Below are positions 7,895-16,101 of a stretch of DNA of 32,906 bases, piece by piece. The translations under genes and the position numbers were made by a program. This stretch comes from DATNIC01 sp035604635 (lineage in GTDB: Bacteria; Vulcanimicrobiota; Vulcanimicrobiia; Vulcanimicrobiales; Vulcanimicrobiaceae). How positions within the stretch are numbered: the stretch's first letter is position 1; each line of letters starts with the position of its first letter. A model generated the notes under the pieces. It saw nothing but the letters and a program-made list of their open reading frames with translations. It did no database searches and had not been told where the DNA came from. The DNA lies in the NCBI GenBank assembly GCA_035604635.1, contig DATNIC010000186.1, forward strand, positions 1 to 32,906, read 5' to 3'.

Positions 7895-8983
7895 GTGACA
7901 CAATCTAAGACTCGAGTGATAGCGGCGATGAGCGGCGGAGTCGATTCCGCCGTCGCCGCGGCATTGCTCGCCGAGTCCGGCTACGACGTCGTCGGCGTCA
8001 CGATGAAAATGTACGTTCAGACCCGCGCTTCGCACGCGAAATCCTGTTGCGGGAGCGACGACTTCGACGACGCCCGCCGCAGCGCTTCGGCAATCGGGAT
8101 CCCGCACTACGTCCTGGACTTTGAGGAAGCATTCCGCGGCGCGGTCATCGAGCGTTTCGCGCAAGAGTACGCGGCCGGCCGGACGCCCAATCCGTGCGTC
8201 TCGTGCAACAACTTCGTCAAGCTGGGGACGTTGCGCGGCTACGCGCACAAACTGGGCGCGGCGTACGTCGCGACCGGTCACTACGCACGGCTCGAGCACC
8301 GGGCGGACGGGCCGCACCTCTTCCGCAGCGGCGACGGCAAGGACCAGTCGTACGCGCTCGCAAGCCTGCGTCCAGATCAACTCGGCGAACTGCTGCTCCC
8401 GCTCGGCGGAATGACCAAGGATGAAACGCGGGCGCATGCCCGCCGCTTCGGCTTGACGGTGCACGACAAGCCCGAGTCGCAGGACATCTGCTTCGTCGAA
8501 GGCGGCGACTATCGCGACGTCCTCGAACGCGTTGCGCCGGCGCACGCCGCGGCCGGGACGTTTGTTACCTCCGACGGCCGCGTCGCCGGCGAACACGAGG
8601 GGATCGTGAACTACACGGTCGGTCAACGGCGCGGCTTACCGGCGAGCGACGGAGCGCCGCGTTACGTCACGCGCATCGACGCCGCAAGCCGCACGATCGT
8701 GATCGGCTACGAGGACGAACTCTTCTCGCCGGGGCTCATCGCGGACGACGTCAACGTCATCCGTCCCGAAGCATTCGCAGGCGAGGGCGTCCGCGTCCGC
8801 GCTTCGATTCGGTATCGCGCGCCTCAGGTGGGCGCAACGGCGGCCGTCGAAAATGGTCACGTGTTGCGGCTGCATTTCGACGAACCGCAACGGGCGGTTA
8901 CGCCGGGGCAGCTCGTCGCGCTCTACGCAACCGACGGCGAAGAGGTCGTCGGCGCCGCCACGATTCGGGAACCGCTCGTTTAG
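7895..8983 (+). CDS. mnmA: MnmA, tRNA-specific 2-thiouridylase
   Basis: ATP-dependent enzyme that thiolates U34 of Lys, Glu and Gln tRNAs, taking sulfur from a relay in the cytosol. The 362-aa length is normal. Residues 13-18 form the PP-loop SGGVDS, C101 in NPCVSCN is the catalytic nucleophile and C199 in SQDICFVEGGDY is the second catalytic cysteine. The GHYAR and KDQSYAL motifs and the C-terminal barrel (YTVGQRRGLPAS, RYRAPQ) are present. The start is GTG with no obvious Shine-Dalgarno. Its stop overlaps the stop of the convergent tautomerase gene by 4 bp. Confidence 0.97.
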   Translation: MTQSKTRVIAAMSGGVDSAVAAALLAESGYDVVGVTMKMYVQTRASHAKSCCGSDDFDDARRSASAIGIPHYVLDFEEAFRGAVIERFAQEYAAGRTPNPCVSCNNFVKLGTLRGYAHKLGAAYVATGHYARLEHRADGPHLFRSGDGKDQSYALASLRPDQLGELLLPLGGMTKDETRAHARRFGLTVHDKPESQDICFVEGGDYRDVLERVAPAHAAAGTFVTSDGRVAGEHEGIVNYTVGQRRGLPASDGAPRYVTRIDAASRTIVIGYEDELFSPGLIADDVNVIRPEAFAGEGVRVRASIRYRAPQVGATAAVENGHVLRLHFDEPQRAVTPGQLVALYATDGEEVVGAATIREPLV

Positions 8984-9207
8984 CTCTTCTGTCGATCCCT
9001 CCGACGCGCTGAGATCTTCTCGAGGTCGAGAATCTCGCCGCCGGTTCCCCACCGGCCGTCGGCGACCTCATCGACGATGACCGTGACGCTGGGCCGGATC
9101 CCCTCGCCGCCCATGCGGACGAACGCATCGGTGATGTCGCGGATGAGCGCTTGGTGCTGCTCGAGCGTGAACGCGCCCTCGCACAGCCGAACGGAAACGA
9201 CGGGCAT
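8980..9207 (-). CDS. 4-oxalocrotonate tautomerase family protein
   Basis: Small (75 aa) tautomerase-superfamily protein. After Met removal the N-terminus is Pro, the catalytic base of the family, followed by VVSVRLCEGAFTLEQHQALIRDITDAF, which matches the beta-alpha start of 4-OT enzymes. The C-terminal part (RPSVTVIVDEVADGRWGTGGEIL) resembles the conserved VxVxEvxxgxWgxGG segment. Such enzymes isomerise 2-hydroxymuconate-type enols, but many homologues have unknown substrates. It lies 15 nt after the binding-protein gene and is probably its operon partner. No other aromatic-degradation gene is in the window. Confidence 0.85.
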   Translation of the reverse strand: MPVVSVRLCEGAFTLEQHQALIRDITDAFVRMGGEGIRPSVTVIVDEVADGRWGTGGEILDLEKISARRRDRQKS

Positions 9208-9222
9208 AGCGCGATCCTTCTT

Positions 9223-10392
9223 CTAAAGCGGAGCTCCGCCGAATTTGCTGACGGCAACCCAGTAGTCTTTGGCGGGATCCCAGCGGACCACGATGCCGTT
9301 GTTCACGGCCAGACCCCGTTGACTGCCGTCGCGAAAATCGTAGATCCCATACGCGCCGGCCCAGCCGTGCAGGTTTTGAATGTAGTCTTCGATCTGCGCG
9401 GAGGTCGCGTCGAGCCCCAATTTGTTCAGCGCCGCCACCATGATGAGCGCGGGATCCCAGGCCGCCAAGAGACCGATGTCGGGGTGCAAGCCGGCCGCTC
9501 GGGTCGAATTGACGAACGTCCGGACGGCATTTTTCAACGGACCGTTCGGGATCGCGTCGAGCGCGACGCCGGGGGGACCGGTGAAATACAGCTCTTTGGG
9601 CATGACCGAGCTGAACTGCTTCATCTCGTTGTAGCTCAAGTTCGCCGTCGTCGTCGACATCGGAATCGCGAGGCCGACATCGAGTGCGCCGTGGAGGACC
9701 GTCCCGAGCGGCGTCCCGGCGGCGTAGACGATCAGCGCCTGCGCGCCCGAAGCCTTGATGCGCGACATCTGCGCGTTGACGCTGACGTCGCCCGGATTGA
9801 AGTGCTCGTGTGCGGTGAGCGATACGCCGGTATTTTCCGGCAGCGCGAGCAGCGCGTCGGCGTTGCGGTCACCGTCTTGTCCGCTCGCATCGGTCGTCGT
9901 AATGAGCGCGATCTTCTTCCAACCGCGCTCGCGAAAATACCGGAGGTTGACCGCGAGCAGATCCTTGGTTGAGATGTTGCCGGAGAACATGTAGCTGCCC
10001 TTGGGCGGATAGATCGCCGATGAGAAGCAGTAGTCGACCGGACCGTCTTTGACCAGCGGCAGCATCGCGCCGCACATCGCCGCGAGCGTCGAGCCGAGCA
10101 GCATCGGGACATGCTTCGCGATGACGCCGTTGAGGAGCTGCACCGCGACTTGCGGGTTGCTCTGATCGTCCTGCACGTTAAAGTGGATCGGGCGCCCGTG
10201 GATTCCGCCGGCCGCGTTGACGTTCTTCTCGACGAGCGTCAGCGCGGTCGCTTCGTTCGTCCCGAGGAACGCCCCGATCCCGGTCAACGGGATGATCACG
10301 TTGATCTCGTATGGATCGGCCGCGCGTGCGACGGTTTGCGTTTGCGCAAACGCGAGCGCGAACACCAGCGCAAGGAGCAAACTCTTCTTCAC
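9223..10392 (-). CDS. Branched-chain amino-acid-type ABC substrate-binding protein
   Basis: Periplasmic ligand-binding protein of the LivJ/LivK (Peripla_BP_6) type. The 389-aa product has a cleavable signal peptide (about 1-24, ending VARAAD) without a lipobox cysteine, fitting a free periplasmic protein of a diderm. Family features include INVIIPLTGIGAFLG near the start, LVEKNVNAAGGIHGRPI, VQDDQSNPQVAVQ and LLGSTLAAM. The start is GTG, overlapping the stop of the AtaL-like gene as GTGA. No permease or ATPase gene lies nearby, so the transporter partners are elsewhere or it acts as a sensor protein. The ligand cannot be predicted; amino acids or aromatic acids are possible. Confidence 0.88.
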   Translation of the reverse strand: MKKSLLLALVFALAFAQTQTVARAADPYEINVIIPLTGIGAFLGTNEATALTLVEKNVNAAGGIHGRPIHFNVQDDQSNPQVAVQLLNGVIAKHVPMLLGSTLAAMCGAMLPLVKDGPVDYCFSSAIYPPKGSYMFSGNISTKDLLAVNLRYFRERGWKKIALITTTDASGQDGDRNADALLALPENTGVSLTAHEHFNPGDVSVNAQMSRIKASGAQALIVYAAGTPLGTVLHGALDVGLAIPMSTTTANLSYNEMKQFSSVMPKELYFTGPPGVALDAIPNGPLKNAVRTFVNSTRAAGLHPDIGLLAAWDPALIMVAALNKLGLDATSAQIEDYIQNLHGWAGAYGIYDFRDGSQRGLAVNNGIVVRWDPAKDYWVAVSKFGGAPL

Positions 10393-10823
10393 AATGGACT
10401 CCCTTCCAATGCCATCTTGCGTACCGCCGCCAACGTCGAGTTCACCGCCCGGACGTACGACTGCCTTAAGGTGTCGCCGCGAGCGGCGACGTTGAAGCTG
10501 AACGTCAGGAGCAAGCCGTGATCGGAGTCGCTGATGACGTTGCTAATCCAGCCGACGACGGTACCGTCCGCCTCGACGCGCTCGAAGAGCACCTGGACCT
10601 GCGGCGTGAACGTCACTCGCTCGACGAAGCGATCGTCGCGGACGACAACCTCGCGCAGCAATCCCGTCGGGGTGCGCTCGAGCACCGTGCACGATTGCAT
10701 CGACAGGACGAACGGCAGCGCGTTCTCCGCCTTCATGAGCAGGCCGCGCCACACGTCCTCCCGCGTCAGGATGGGATGGGCGTTAGGAGGGTTGACGTCA
10801 ATCGCTACGGAGACGGCGGACAC
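10389..10823 (-). CDS. AtaL-like / DUF1857 SRPBCC-fold protein
   Basis: 144-aa protein resembling the DUF1857 (AtaL-like) family, which has a START/SRPBCC-type ligand-binding fold. Characteristic are the early INVNPP-like segment (here IDVNPPNAHPILTREDVWRGLLMKA), a central beta region (REVVVRDDRFVERVTFTPQVQVLFERVE) and a long C-terminal helix (RQSYVRAVNSTLAAVRKM). The start is GTG, 26 nt inside the end of the PAP2 gene; the stop overlaps the next gene by 4 nt. Bacterial members have no firm function. Its overlap with the binding protein suggests the two are made together. Confidence 0.7.
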   Translation of the reverse strand: MSAVSVAIDVNPPNAHPILTREDVWRGLLMKAENALPFVLSMQSCTVLERTPTGLLREVVVRDDRFVERVTFTPQVQVLFERVEADGTVVGWISNVISDSDHGLLLTFSFNVAARGDTLRQSYVRAVNSTLAAVRKMALEGSPL

Positions 10824-11472
10824 GGTCGATGTTTATCGGATCGACGACCGCAAATCCTAGTACGAGCAGCGCCGCGCCCAGCAGCCACCCGCCGAGGACG
10901 TCGCTCGCGTAGTGGACGCCGAGTGCCAGACGCGACCAGCTCACTCCCAAGGCCCACAGTGCCAAGAGGGCCGCGAGCGTCCCGCGCCACGGCTGCGGCA
11001 AGTCGCTCTTCCATAGAAAGTAGGCCCACAGACCGTAGACGACGACCGCGTCGGTCGCATGCCCGCTCGAGTACGAAAACGACGCCTCGCGGTGCCAGAC
11101 CCATTGGTCGGGACGGGGGCGGTGAAAGAGATCCTTGCAGATGTCGCTGATTTTCCAGGCTAGGAGATTCAGCGCGACGGCGAACAGCGCGCGGCCGCGC
11201 CACGCCGGATCGCGCCAAGCGACCAGCAACGCGACGACGGCGATGCCGGCAAGCGCCGGCAACAATCCCGACTCCGTCAAGACGATCGCCAGCGGCGTCG
11301 CCGTACCCAACCAGAGGCGAAAGTACAGATCGAACTCGGCCGGCGGCTGGGAGCTGACGACGACGCCCAATTGGACGTAGAAAAACGCGACTATCGCCGC
11401 GATCAGAACGCGGCGAAACCGAACGCTACGCGCCGGCTGCGAAGAGGTCTTGCTGACGATCGCTCTTGCCAA
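10798..11472 (-). CDS. PAP2-family membrane phosphatase
   Basis: Predicted integral-membrane lipid phosphatase, for example of undecaprenyl pyrophosphate or phosphatidylglycerol phosphate. The 224-aa protein has five or six hydrophobic helices and the three PAP2 motifs: KDLFHRPRP (motif 1), SYSSGHA in place of the usual PSGH (motif 2), and SRLALGVHYASDVLGGW with catalytic His (motif 3). The best start is TTG at 11472, giving a 47-nt overlap with the ftsK 3' end; no later in-frame start keeps the first TM helix intact. The motif-2 Pro-to-Ser change is common in the family. The substrate is unproven. Confidence 0.87.
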   Translation of the reverse strand: MARAIVSKTSSQPARSVRFRRVLIAAIVAFFYVQLGVVVSSQPPAEFDLYFRLWLGTATPLAIVLTESGLLPALAGIAVVALLVAWRDPAWRGRALFAVALNLLAWKISDICKDLFHRPRPDQWVWHREASFSYSSGHATDAVVVYGLWAYFLWKSDLPQPWRGTLAALLALWALGVSWSRLALGVHYASDVLGGWLLGAALLVLGFAVVDPINIDRVRRLRSD

Positions 11473-13696
11473 GGCGCGGCGCGATCGCTTCGAGGTCGCC
11501 GAGTCCGATCAGGATCCGGCGCGGCTTCGTCCCTTCGTGCGGCCCGACGACCTTGAAGTCTTCGAGCTGTTTCATCAAGCGCACGGCGCGGGGATGCCCG
11601 ATCGAGAACTGCGACTGCAATTGCGCCGTCGACGCATAGTTGGTCTCGATGATGAACTTGGCCGCTTCATAACACAGAGGATCGGCGTTCCTGTTGCTCT
11701 CTTCCTCGTCGATCGGGACGACCTCGACGTCGAGCATGTTTTCGGGCCGGCCTTGTCCAGCCCAAAAGGAGACCAGACGCGAGAGCTCGTGGCCCGTCGT
11801 AAGCGCGCCTTGGACGCGGACCGGCTTGGGCGCATCGATCGGCAAGAAGAGCATGTCGCCGCGGCCGAGCAATCGTTCGGCCCCGGCTTGATCGAGGATC
11901 GTCCGCGAATCGATCTGCGAGCTCACGGCGAACGAGATCCGCGAAGGGATATTTGCCTTGATGATCCCGGTGATGACGTCGACCGACGGCCGCTGCGTCG
12001 CGACGACGAGATGGATCCCCGTCGCGCGCGCGAGCTGCGCGATCCGGCAAATCGTCGTCTCGACTTTGGCCGGAGCGATCAGCATCAGATCGGCGAGCTC
12101 GTCGATGATGATCACGACGTAAGGCAGCTTCTCCTCGGGATATTTGGCGTTGTATTCCTCGATCTTGCGGACGCCGGCTTTGGCGAAGCGCTCGTAACGC
12201 GAGTCCATCTCCTTGGTCATCTCGAAGAGCGCGCCGGCGGCAAGCCGCGCGTCGGTGATGACATCCTTTATGAGGTGCGGGATGCCGTTGTAGACGGTCA
12301 GCTCGACGCGCTTGGGATCGATCATCAAGAGCTGACACTGGTCGGGCGTCGCGCTCACGAGCAACGATGCGATGATTCCGTTGAGGCAAACGCTCTTACC
12401 GCTGCCGGTCGCGCCGGCGACGAGCAAGTGCGGCATCTTCCCCAGGTCGCCGAAGACCGGACGCCCCGTGATGTCTTTGCCGAGCGCCATCGCGAGCGGC
12501 GGGATGGTCCCGCGTTGCGGGAGCGCTTCGAGGATCTCGCGGATCGCGACCACGGAGACGTGGGAATTCGGAACCTCGATCCCGACCGCGGACTTCCCGG
12601 GGATCGGCGCCTCGATCCGAACCGACGTCGCGGCCAGCACGAGCGCGATGTCATCCGCCAGGGATGAGATCCGCGAGATCTTGACGCCGCGCTCGGGTTT
12701 GAGCTCGTAGCGCGTGATCGCGGGGCCGCGCTCGATGTGCGTGACCTTCGCGCCGACGCCGAACGACGCGAGCGTATCTTCCAAAAGAGTCGCCCGGCTC
12801 GAATCGTCGATCTTGGCGACTTGAGGCGGATCGAAGATCGCGAGGTCAGGCAGCCGGTAAACGGGCGCCGCGCCCGAAGCGGACCCGACGATCGACGCCG
12901 GCAGGTATTCGCCGACGATGACCACCGGGGCGCGGTCCTCGTCGTCTTCGTCTTCGTCGTCTTCCTCTAAATCGTCGTCTTCATCGTCCTCGAGCTCGTC
13001 GTCTTCGTCCTCTTCTTCATCGTCGTCATCGTCCTCGTCGTCGTCGGGCTCGGTCACCGCGACCTCGACCGGTTTCGGCGGCTCGACCGCGAGCGGCAAC
13101 TCAAGGCGCGGCTCGGGCTTCGGCAAGACGGCGGGGAGCGAAAAGGCTTCGCGTAGGGACGCCGGTGCCGGCTCCGCCGGAGCGGCCGGCGGCTTGCGTT
13201 CGCGCAGCCGGACTCTCAGCGCGGCGATCATGACGATGCACCAGCCGATCAGCTTCTTCACCGAGACGTTGGTGATCGCGACGCCGATGATGATCGCCGC
13301 CAACGTGAGCACGATCGTCGCACCCAGATCGCCGACGAGTCCGCGCAGCGCGCGCGAGATCCCGTTGCCGATGACCCCGCCCTGCGGCCCGAACGCGGTG
13401 TCGATGACGAGGAAATAGCCGAGCGACGCGCTTCCGAGCGACGCGATCATGCGCGGAACGTTGATTTCGAGAAAGACGATCGCGCCGATAACCGCGATGA
13501 GGACCGGAAAGAGCGCCGCGGCCGCTCCGAAGAGGTAGTACAAAGCATGCGCCGTCCCGGCTCCGACGATCCCGGCCCGAGCGGGCGGAAGGACGAGCGC
13601 GATCCCCAACAGGACGGCGACGCCGAATGCGGCCAGCCCCGCGATCTCGAAGTTCCAACGCATCGTCGCATTCGCCTTACGGCGTACGCGTGCCAT
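11426..13696 (-). CDS. ftsK: FtsK/SpoIIIE DNA translocase
   Basis: Hexameric ATPase that pumps chromosome DNA through the closing septum. In order: four or so N-terminal TM helices (about 15-160), a proline-rich linker, a strikingly acidic stretch (218-254, 35 of 37 residues Asp/Glu), the alpha domain, and the RecA-like motor with Walker A GATGSGKS (428-435). The motor continues with LLMIDPKRVELT and the Walker B-like VIIIDELADLM. A C-terminal gamma winged helix (DPLCYEAAKFI, STAQLQSQFSIGHPRAVRLMKQLE) reads polarity sequences in other bacteria. At 756 aa it is of SpoIIIE/SftA-like size. The ATG faces the divergent dehydrogenase gene across 40 bp. It heads a minus-strand operon of five overlapping genes. 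Confidence 0.96.
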   Translation of the reverse strand: MARVRRKANATMRWNFEIAGLAAFGVAVLLGIALVLPPARAGIVGAGTAHALYYLFGAAAALFPVLIAVIGAIVFLEINVPRMIASLGSASLGYFLVIDTAFGPQGGVIGNGISRALRGLVGDLGATIVLTLAAIIIGVAITNVSVKKLIGWCIVMIAALRVRLRERKPPAAPAEPAPASLREAFSLPAVLPKPEPRLELPLAVEPPKPVEVAVTEPDDDEDDDDDEEEDEDDELEDDEDDDLEEDDEDEDDEDRAPVVIVGEYLPASIVGSASGAAPVYRLPDLAIFDPPQVAKIDDSSRATLLEDTLASFGVGAKVTHIERGPAITRYELKPERGVKISRISSLADDIALVLAATSVRIEAPIPGKSAVGIEVPNSHVSVVAIREILEALPQRGTIPPLAMALGKDITGRPVFGDLGKMPHLLVAGATGSGKSVCLNGIIASLLVSATPDQCQLLMIDPKRVELTVYNGIPHLIKDVITDARLAAGALFEMTKEMDSRYERFAKAGVRKIEEYNAKYPEEKLPYVVIIIDELADLMLIAPAKVETTICRIAQLARATGIHLVVATQRPSVDVITGIIKANIPSRISFAVSSQIDSRTILDQAGAERLLGRGDMLFLPIDAPKPVRVQGALTTGHELSRLVSFWAGQGRPENMLDVEVVPIDEEESNRNADPLCYEAAKFIIETNYASTAQLQSQFSIGHPRAVRLMKQLEDFKVVGPHEGTKPRRILIGLGDLEAIAPRLGKSDRQQDLFAAGA

Positions 13697-13736
13697 TAGA
13701 TGTAGGATTTATCGGTACGCATGGAAGCTACCTCTC
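13697..13736. promoter_or_regulatory. Divergent promoter region, ftsK / dehydrogenase
   Basis: A 40-bp gap between divergent starts. The AT-rich core (TAGGATTTATC at about 13703-13713) offers a possible -10 hexamer on either strand: TAGGAT on plus, GATAAA on minus. No convincing -35 was found within the gap. Confidence 0.3.
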
Positions 13737-14804
13737 ATGTCTAAACCCACCGTCGTCGTCCTGGACGGCGATCAAACCGGCCAGGAGCTCCTGATGGAAG
13801 CGCTCCGCGTGCTCGAACCAAGCGTCATCGGGCTCGAGCTCGCATTCATCCACTACGATCTCTCGCTCGAGCAGCGCCGCGCGACCAACAACGGGGTCGT
13901 GCACGAAGCCGCCGCCGCGATGAAAAAGCACCGTCTCGGACTCAAGGCCGCGACGATAACGCCTGAGGGACGCGGAGACGTCGGGTCGCCGAACGCGATC
14001 CTGCGCGCCGAGATCGACGGGACCGTGATCGTGCGCACGGGACGGCGCATCCCCAGGGTCCGTCCGGTCGCGGGGATACACGCCCCGATCTCCGTCGTGC
14101 GCATGGCCGTCGGCGACGCGTACGGTGCCAAGGAATGGCGCGAAGGCGAGGGTGCGAATGAGGTCGCGTTCCGGACGGAACGGATCGAACGCAAAGTGTG
14201 CCGGCTCGTTTCCGAGTATGCGTTCTCTCACGCGCGCAAGGCGAAAGCGAAAGTCTTCGGCGGCCCGAAATACACCGTCAGTCCCATCTACGAAGGGATG
14301 CTCAAAGAGGAGATGGACGCCGCAGCGGCTCGCTATCGCGACGTCGAGTATGAGCCGCAATTGATCGACGCGACGTACGCGCTGCTCATTTCGAGCACGG
14401 GGGACCCGCTGGTCATACCCACGCTCAATCGCGACGGCGACTGCCTCTCGGATCTGGTGATGCAATTATTCGGATCGATCGCCGGAGCAGAGTCGATCCT
14501 GCTCTCGTTCGACGACAACCTCAAGCCCGCGGTCGTCATGGCCGAGGCGCCTCACGGCACCGCGCCGCGCTTGTTCGGAAAGAACATCGCCAATCCGATG
14601 GCGATGATCCTCGCCGGCGCCGCATTGCTTTCCTACATTGAAGATGCGCGCGCGACGACCGCCTCACGCGCCGTCTACGAGTCGGTGGTCGAATGCGTGC
14701 GAGAAGGGAATGCGACGAGCGATCTCGGCGGGCACAGTTCGACGACCGACTTCACCGACGGCGTCATCGAAAAAGTCAGATTGAGAACTACTTCCAGACT
14801 TTAA
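13737..14804 (+). CDS. Isocitrate/isopropylmalate dehydrogenase-family enzyme, divergent
   Basis: 355-aa decarboxylating dehydrogenase of the IDH/IMDH fold. Conserved are the metal-binding NRDGDCLSD (231-239, with D235 and D239), the cofactor loop APHGTAPRLFGKNIANP, and the C-terminal TSDLGGHSSTTDFTDGVIEKV. The substrate loop TPEGRGDVGSPNAILR (75-90) keeps Ser, Asn and Arg. However, the usual REntEGxYxGxE motif is altered to RMAVGDAYGAKE (122-133), retaining the Tyr. In the cofactor loop, HGTAPR has a basic residue where NADP-type enzymes have Lys and NAD-type usually Asp. The substrate (isocitrate, 3-isopropylmalate, homoisocitrate or another malate analogue) and cofactor are therefore unsure. 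No leu or TCA genes are adjacent. Confidence 0.85.
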   Translation: MSKPTVVVLDGDQTGQELLMEALRVLEPSVIGLELAFIHYDLSLEQRRATNNGVVHEAAAAMKKHRLGLKAATITPEGRGDVGSPNAILRAEIDGTVIVRTGRRIPRVRPVAGIHAPISVVRMAVGDAYGAKEWREGEGANEVAFRTERIERKVCRLVSEYAFSHARKAKAKVFGGPKYTVSPIYEGMLKEEMDAAAARYRDVEYEPQLIDATYALLISSTGDPLVIPTLNRDGDCLSDLVMQLFGSIAGAESILLSFDDNLKPAVVMAEAPHGTAPRLFGKNIANPMAMILAGAALLSYIEDARATTASRAVYESVVECVREGNATSDLGGHSSTTDFTDGVIEKVRLRTTSRL

Positions 14805-14840
14805 AAAAAGGGATCACGCCGCGCCAAAGAAGGGCAGCAC

Positions 14841-16067
14841 ATGGAGCGGCGATGGGCCCTTACAGCGCTGGTCTTCTTCTTTGCGTGCGTCGTGTTCTCG
14901 CTTTGCCCGAAAACGGCAGCTGCGGCCGACGTAGCTCAAGTCGATCCCGACTTCGACCTGTTCTATCTCAGCGTCAACGTCGAGCGCTTCGACGATGCGA
15001 TCGTCTACGGACGCCGCTATTTCGCGGCCCATCCCGAGAACGACGCTTTTGCGGTCGATCTCGCCGACGCGCTGCTCTCGGCCGGCAAGCTCGACGAGGC
15101 GCGAGACATCGTCGTCACGCGACAAGCGTACATCGCCGCGCATCCCGCGAGCGCCGTCATTTATTTCGACTTGGCGAAAGCCTATCTCGCCGTGGGTCGC
15201 GTTTCCGACGCCCGAGCGCTCATCGCGACCCAAAGCGCATACCTGAAAGAACACCCCGACGCGGCCACGATCTGGCTCGACCTCGCCGCGAAGGATGCGG
15301 TGGCGGCGCGCTGGCGCGACGCCTACGACGACGTCAGCGCGTACCTTCAGTACTATCCGGACGACGCCAACGCTAGGGCGCAGCGCGCCCAGTACCTGAG
15401 CGCAGAATGGAACGGGCCCCGCTTCCAGGCGGACGGTTACGGGATCTACGAAGGTCGCTTCTCCGACGGCTTCTTCGGCGCGGACACGCAGTACATGCTC
15501 GCGACCGGCGTCATCCAGCCGTACGTCGCCAACCACATCGTTGCGGACGTCCGGTCCGGTGCTCCCGGGACACCCCAGACGTTCAGCGACAACGCCGTCA
15601 TCTTCAGCACGGGTTTGCGCGCGAGGCTCAGCCCTTACGCATTTCTCTTCGTCGAGGGCGGGGTCGCCGTCGGGACGCGCGGCAACGGGACGATTTCCGA
15701 TCTGCGCTACGGCCTCTACTATTCTCAGCGCTGGGGCTCGCAAGCTTACACCGAAGTCGATCTGACCTGGGCTACCTACTCGCGTTACAACAGCAACTTC
15801 ATCACCTTCCAGAGCGCCTATCACGTATGGGGCGGAGTATTTGGGAACAAGTTCATTCGCCCCATCGTCGGCGTCAACGTCGGTTTTGACGAAAAGAACA
15901 TCTTCGGCAACAGCTTCGCCGAGAGTTTCGGCGGAATGCAGATCGGCAGCGATACTTTGTCGCTGCGGCTGGTCGACGTCGCCGGGCTGTACATCCAGCG
16001 CAGCACGCTTTCAGCGCCCCCATACAGCACGTTCCGCGCGACCGTCATCTTCAGCGTCTCCCAGTAG
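14841..16067 (+). CDS. TPR-repeat protein with C-terminal outer-membrane barrel
   Basis: 408-aa predicted exported protein. A signal peptide (about 1-28, ending TAAAAD) leads into TPR-like helical repeats (about 35-195; units such as AIVYGRRYFAAHPENDAFAVDLADALLSAG, and two further repeats ending AHPAS and EHPDA). The second half (about 200-408) alternates aromatic beta strands (GLYYSQRW, YTEVDLTWATYSRYNSN, FRATVIFSVSQ), suggesting a small outer-membrane barrel. This layout resembles NfrA/PgaA-like export proteins, in which periplasmic TPRs guide a polymer to a barrel, but I see no clear family signature. A Shine-Dalgarno-like AGAAGGG precedes the ATG. It is 36 nt downstream of the dehydrogenase and may be co-transcribed. 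Confidence 0.72.
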   Translation: MERRWALTALVFFFACVVFSLCPKTAAAADVAQVDPDFDLFYLSVNVERFDDAIVYGRRYFAAHPENDAFAVDLADALLSAGKLDEARDIVVTRQAYIAAHPASAVIYFDLAKAYLAVGRVSDARALIATQSAYLKEHPDAATIWLDLAAKDAVAARWRDAYDDVSAYLQYYPDDANARAQRAQYLSAEWNGPRFQADGYGIYEGRFSDGFFGADTQYMLATGVIQPYVANHIVADVRSGAPGTPQTFSDNAVIFSTGLRARLSPYAFLFVEGGVAVGTRGNGTISDLRYGLYYSQRWGSQAYTEVDLTWATYSRYNSNFITFQSAYHVWGGVFGNKFIRPIVGVNVGFDEKNIFGNSFAESFGGMQIGSDTLSLRLVDVAGLYIQRSTLSAPPYSTFRATVIFSVSQ

Positions 16068-16101
16068 AGGAGTACGCGCTCCAGAGACGCAGTATCGCCC
16101 C

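Noticed and set aside
12918..13418. Plus-strand frame with a very long Ser run
   Set aside because: It is the reverse strand of the FtsK acidic linker: GAC/GAG/GAA codons read as TCG/TCC/TCT on the other strand. It has no start signals or domain.
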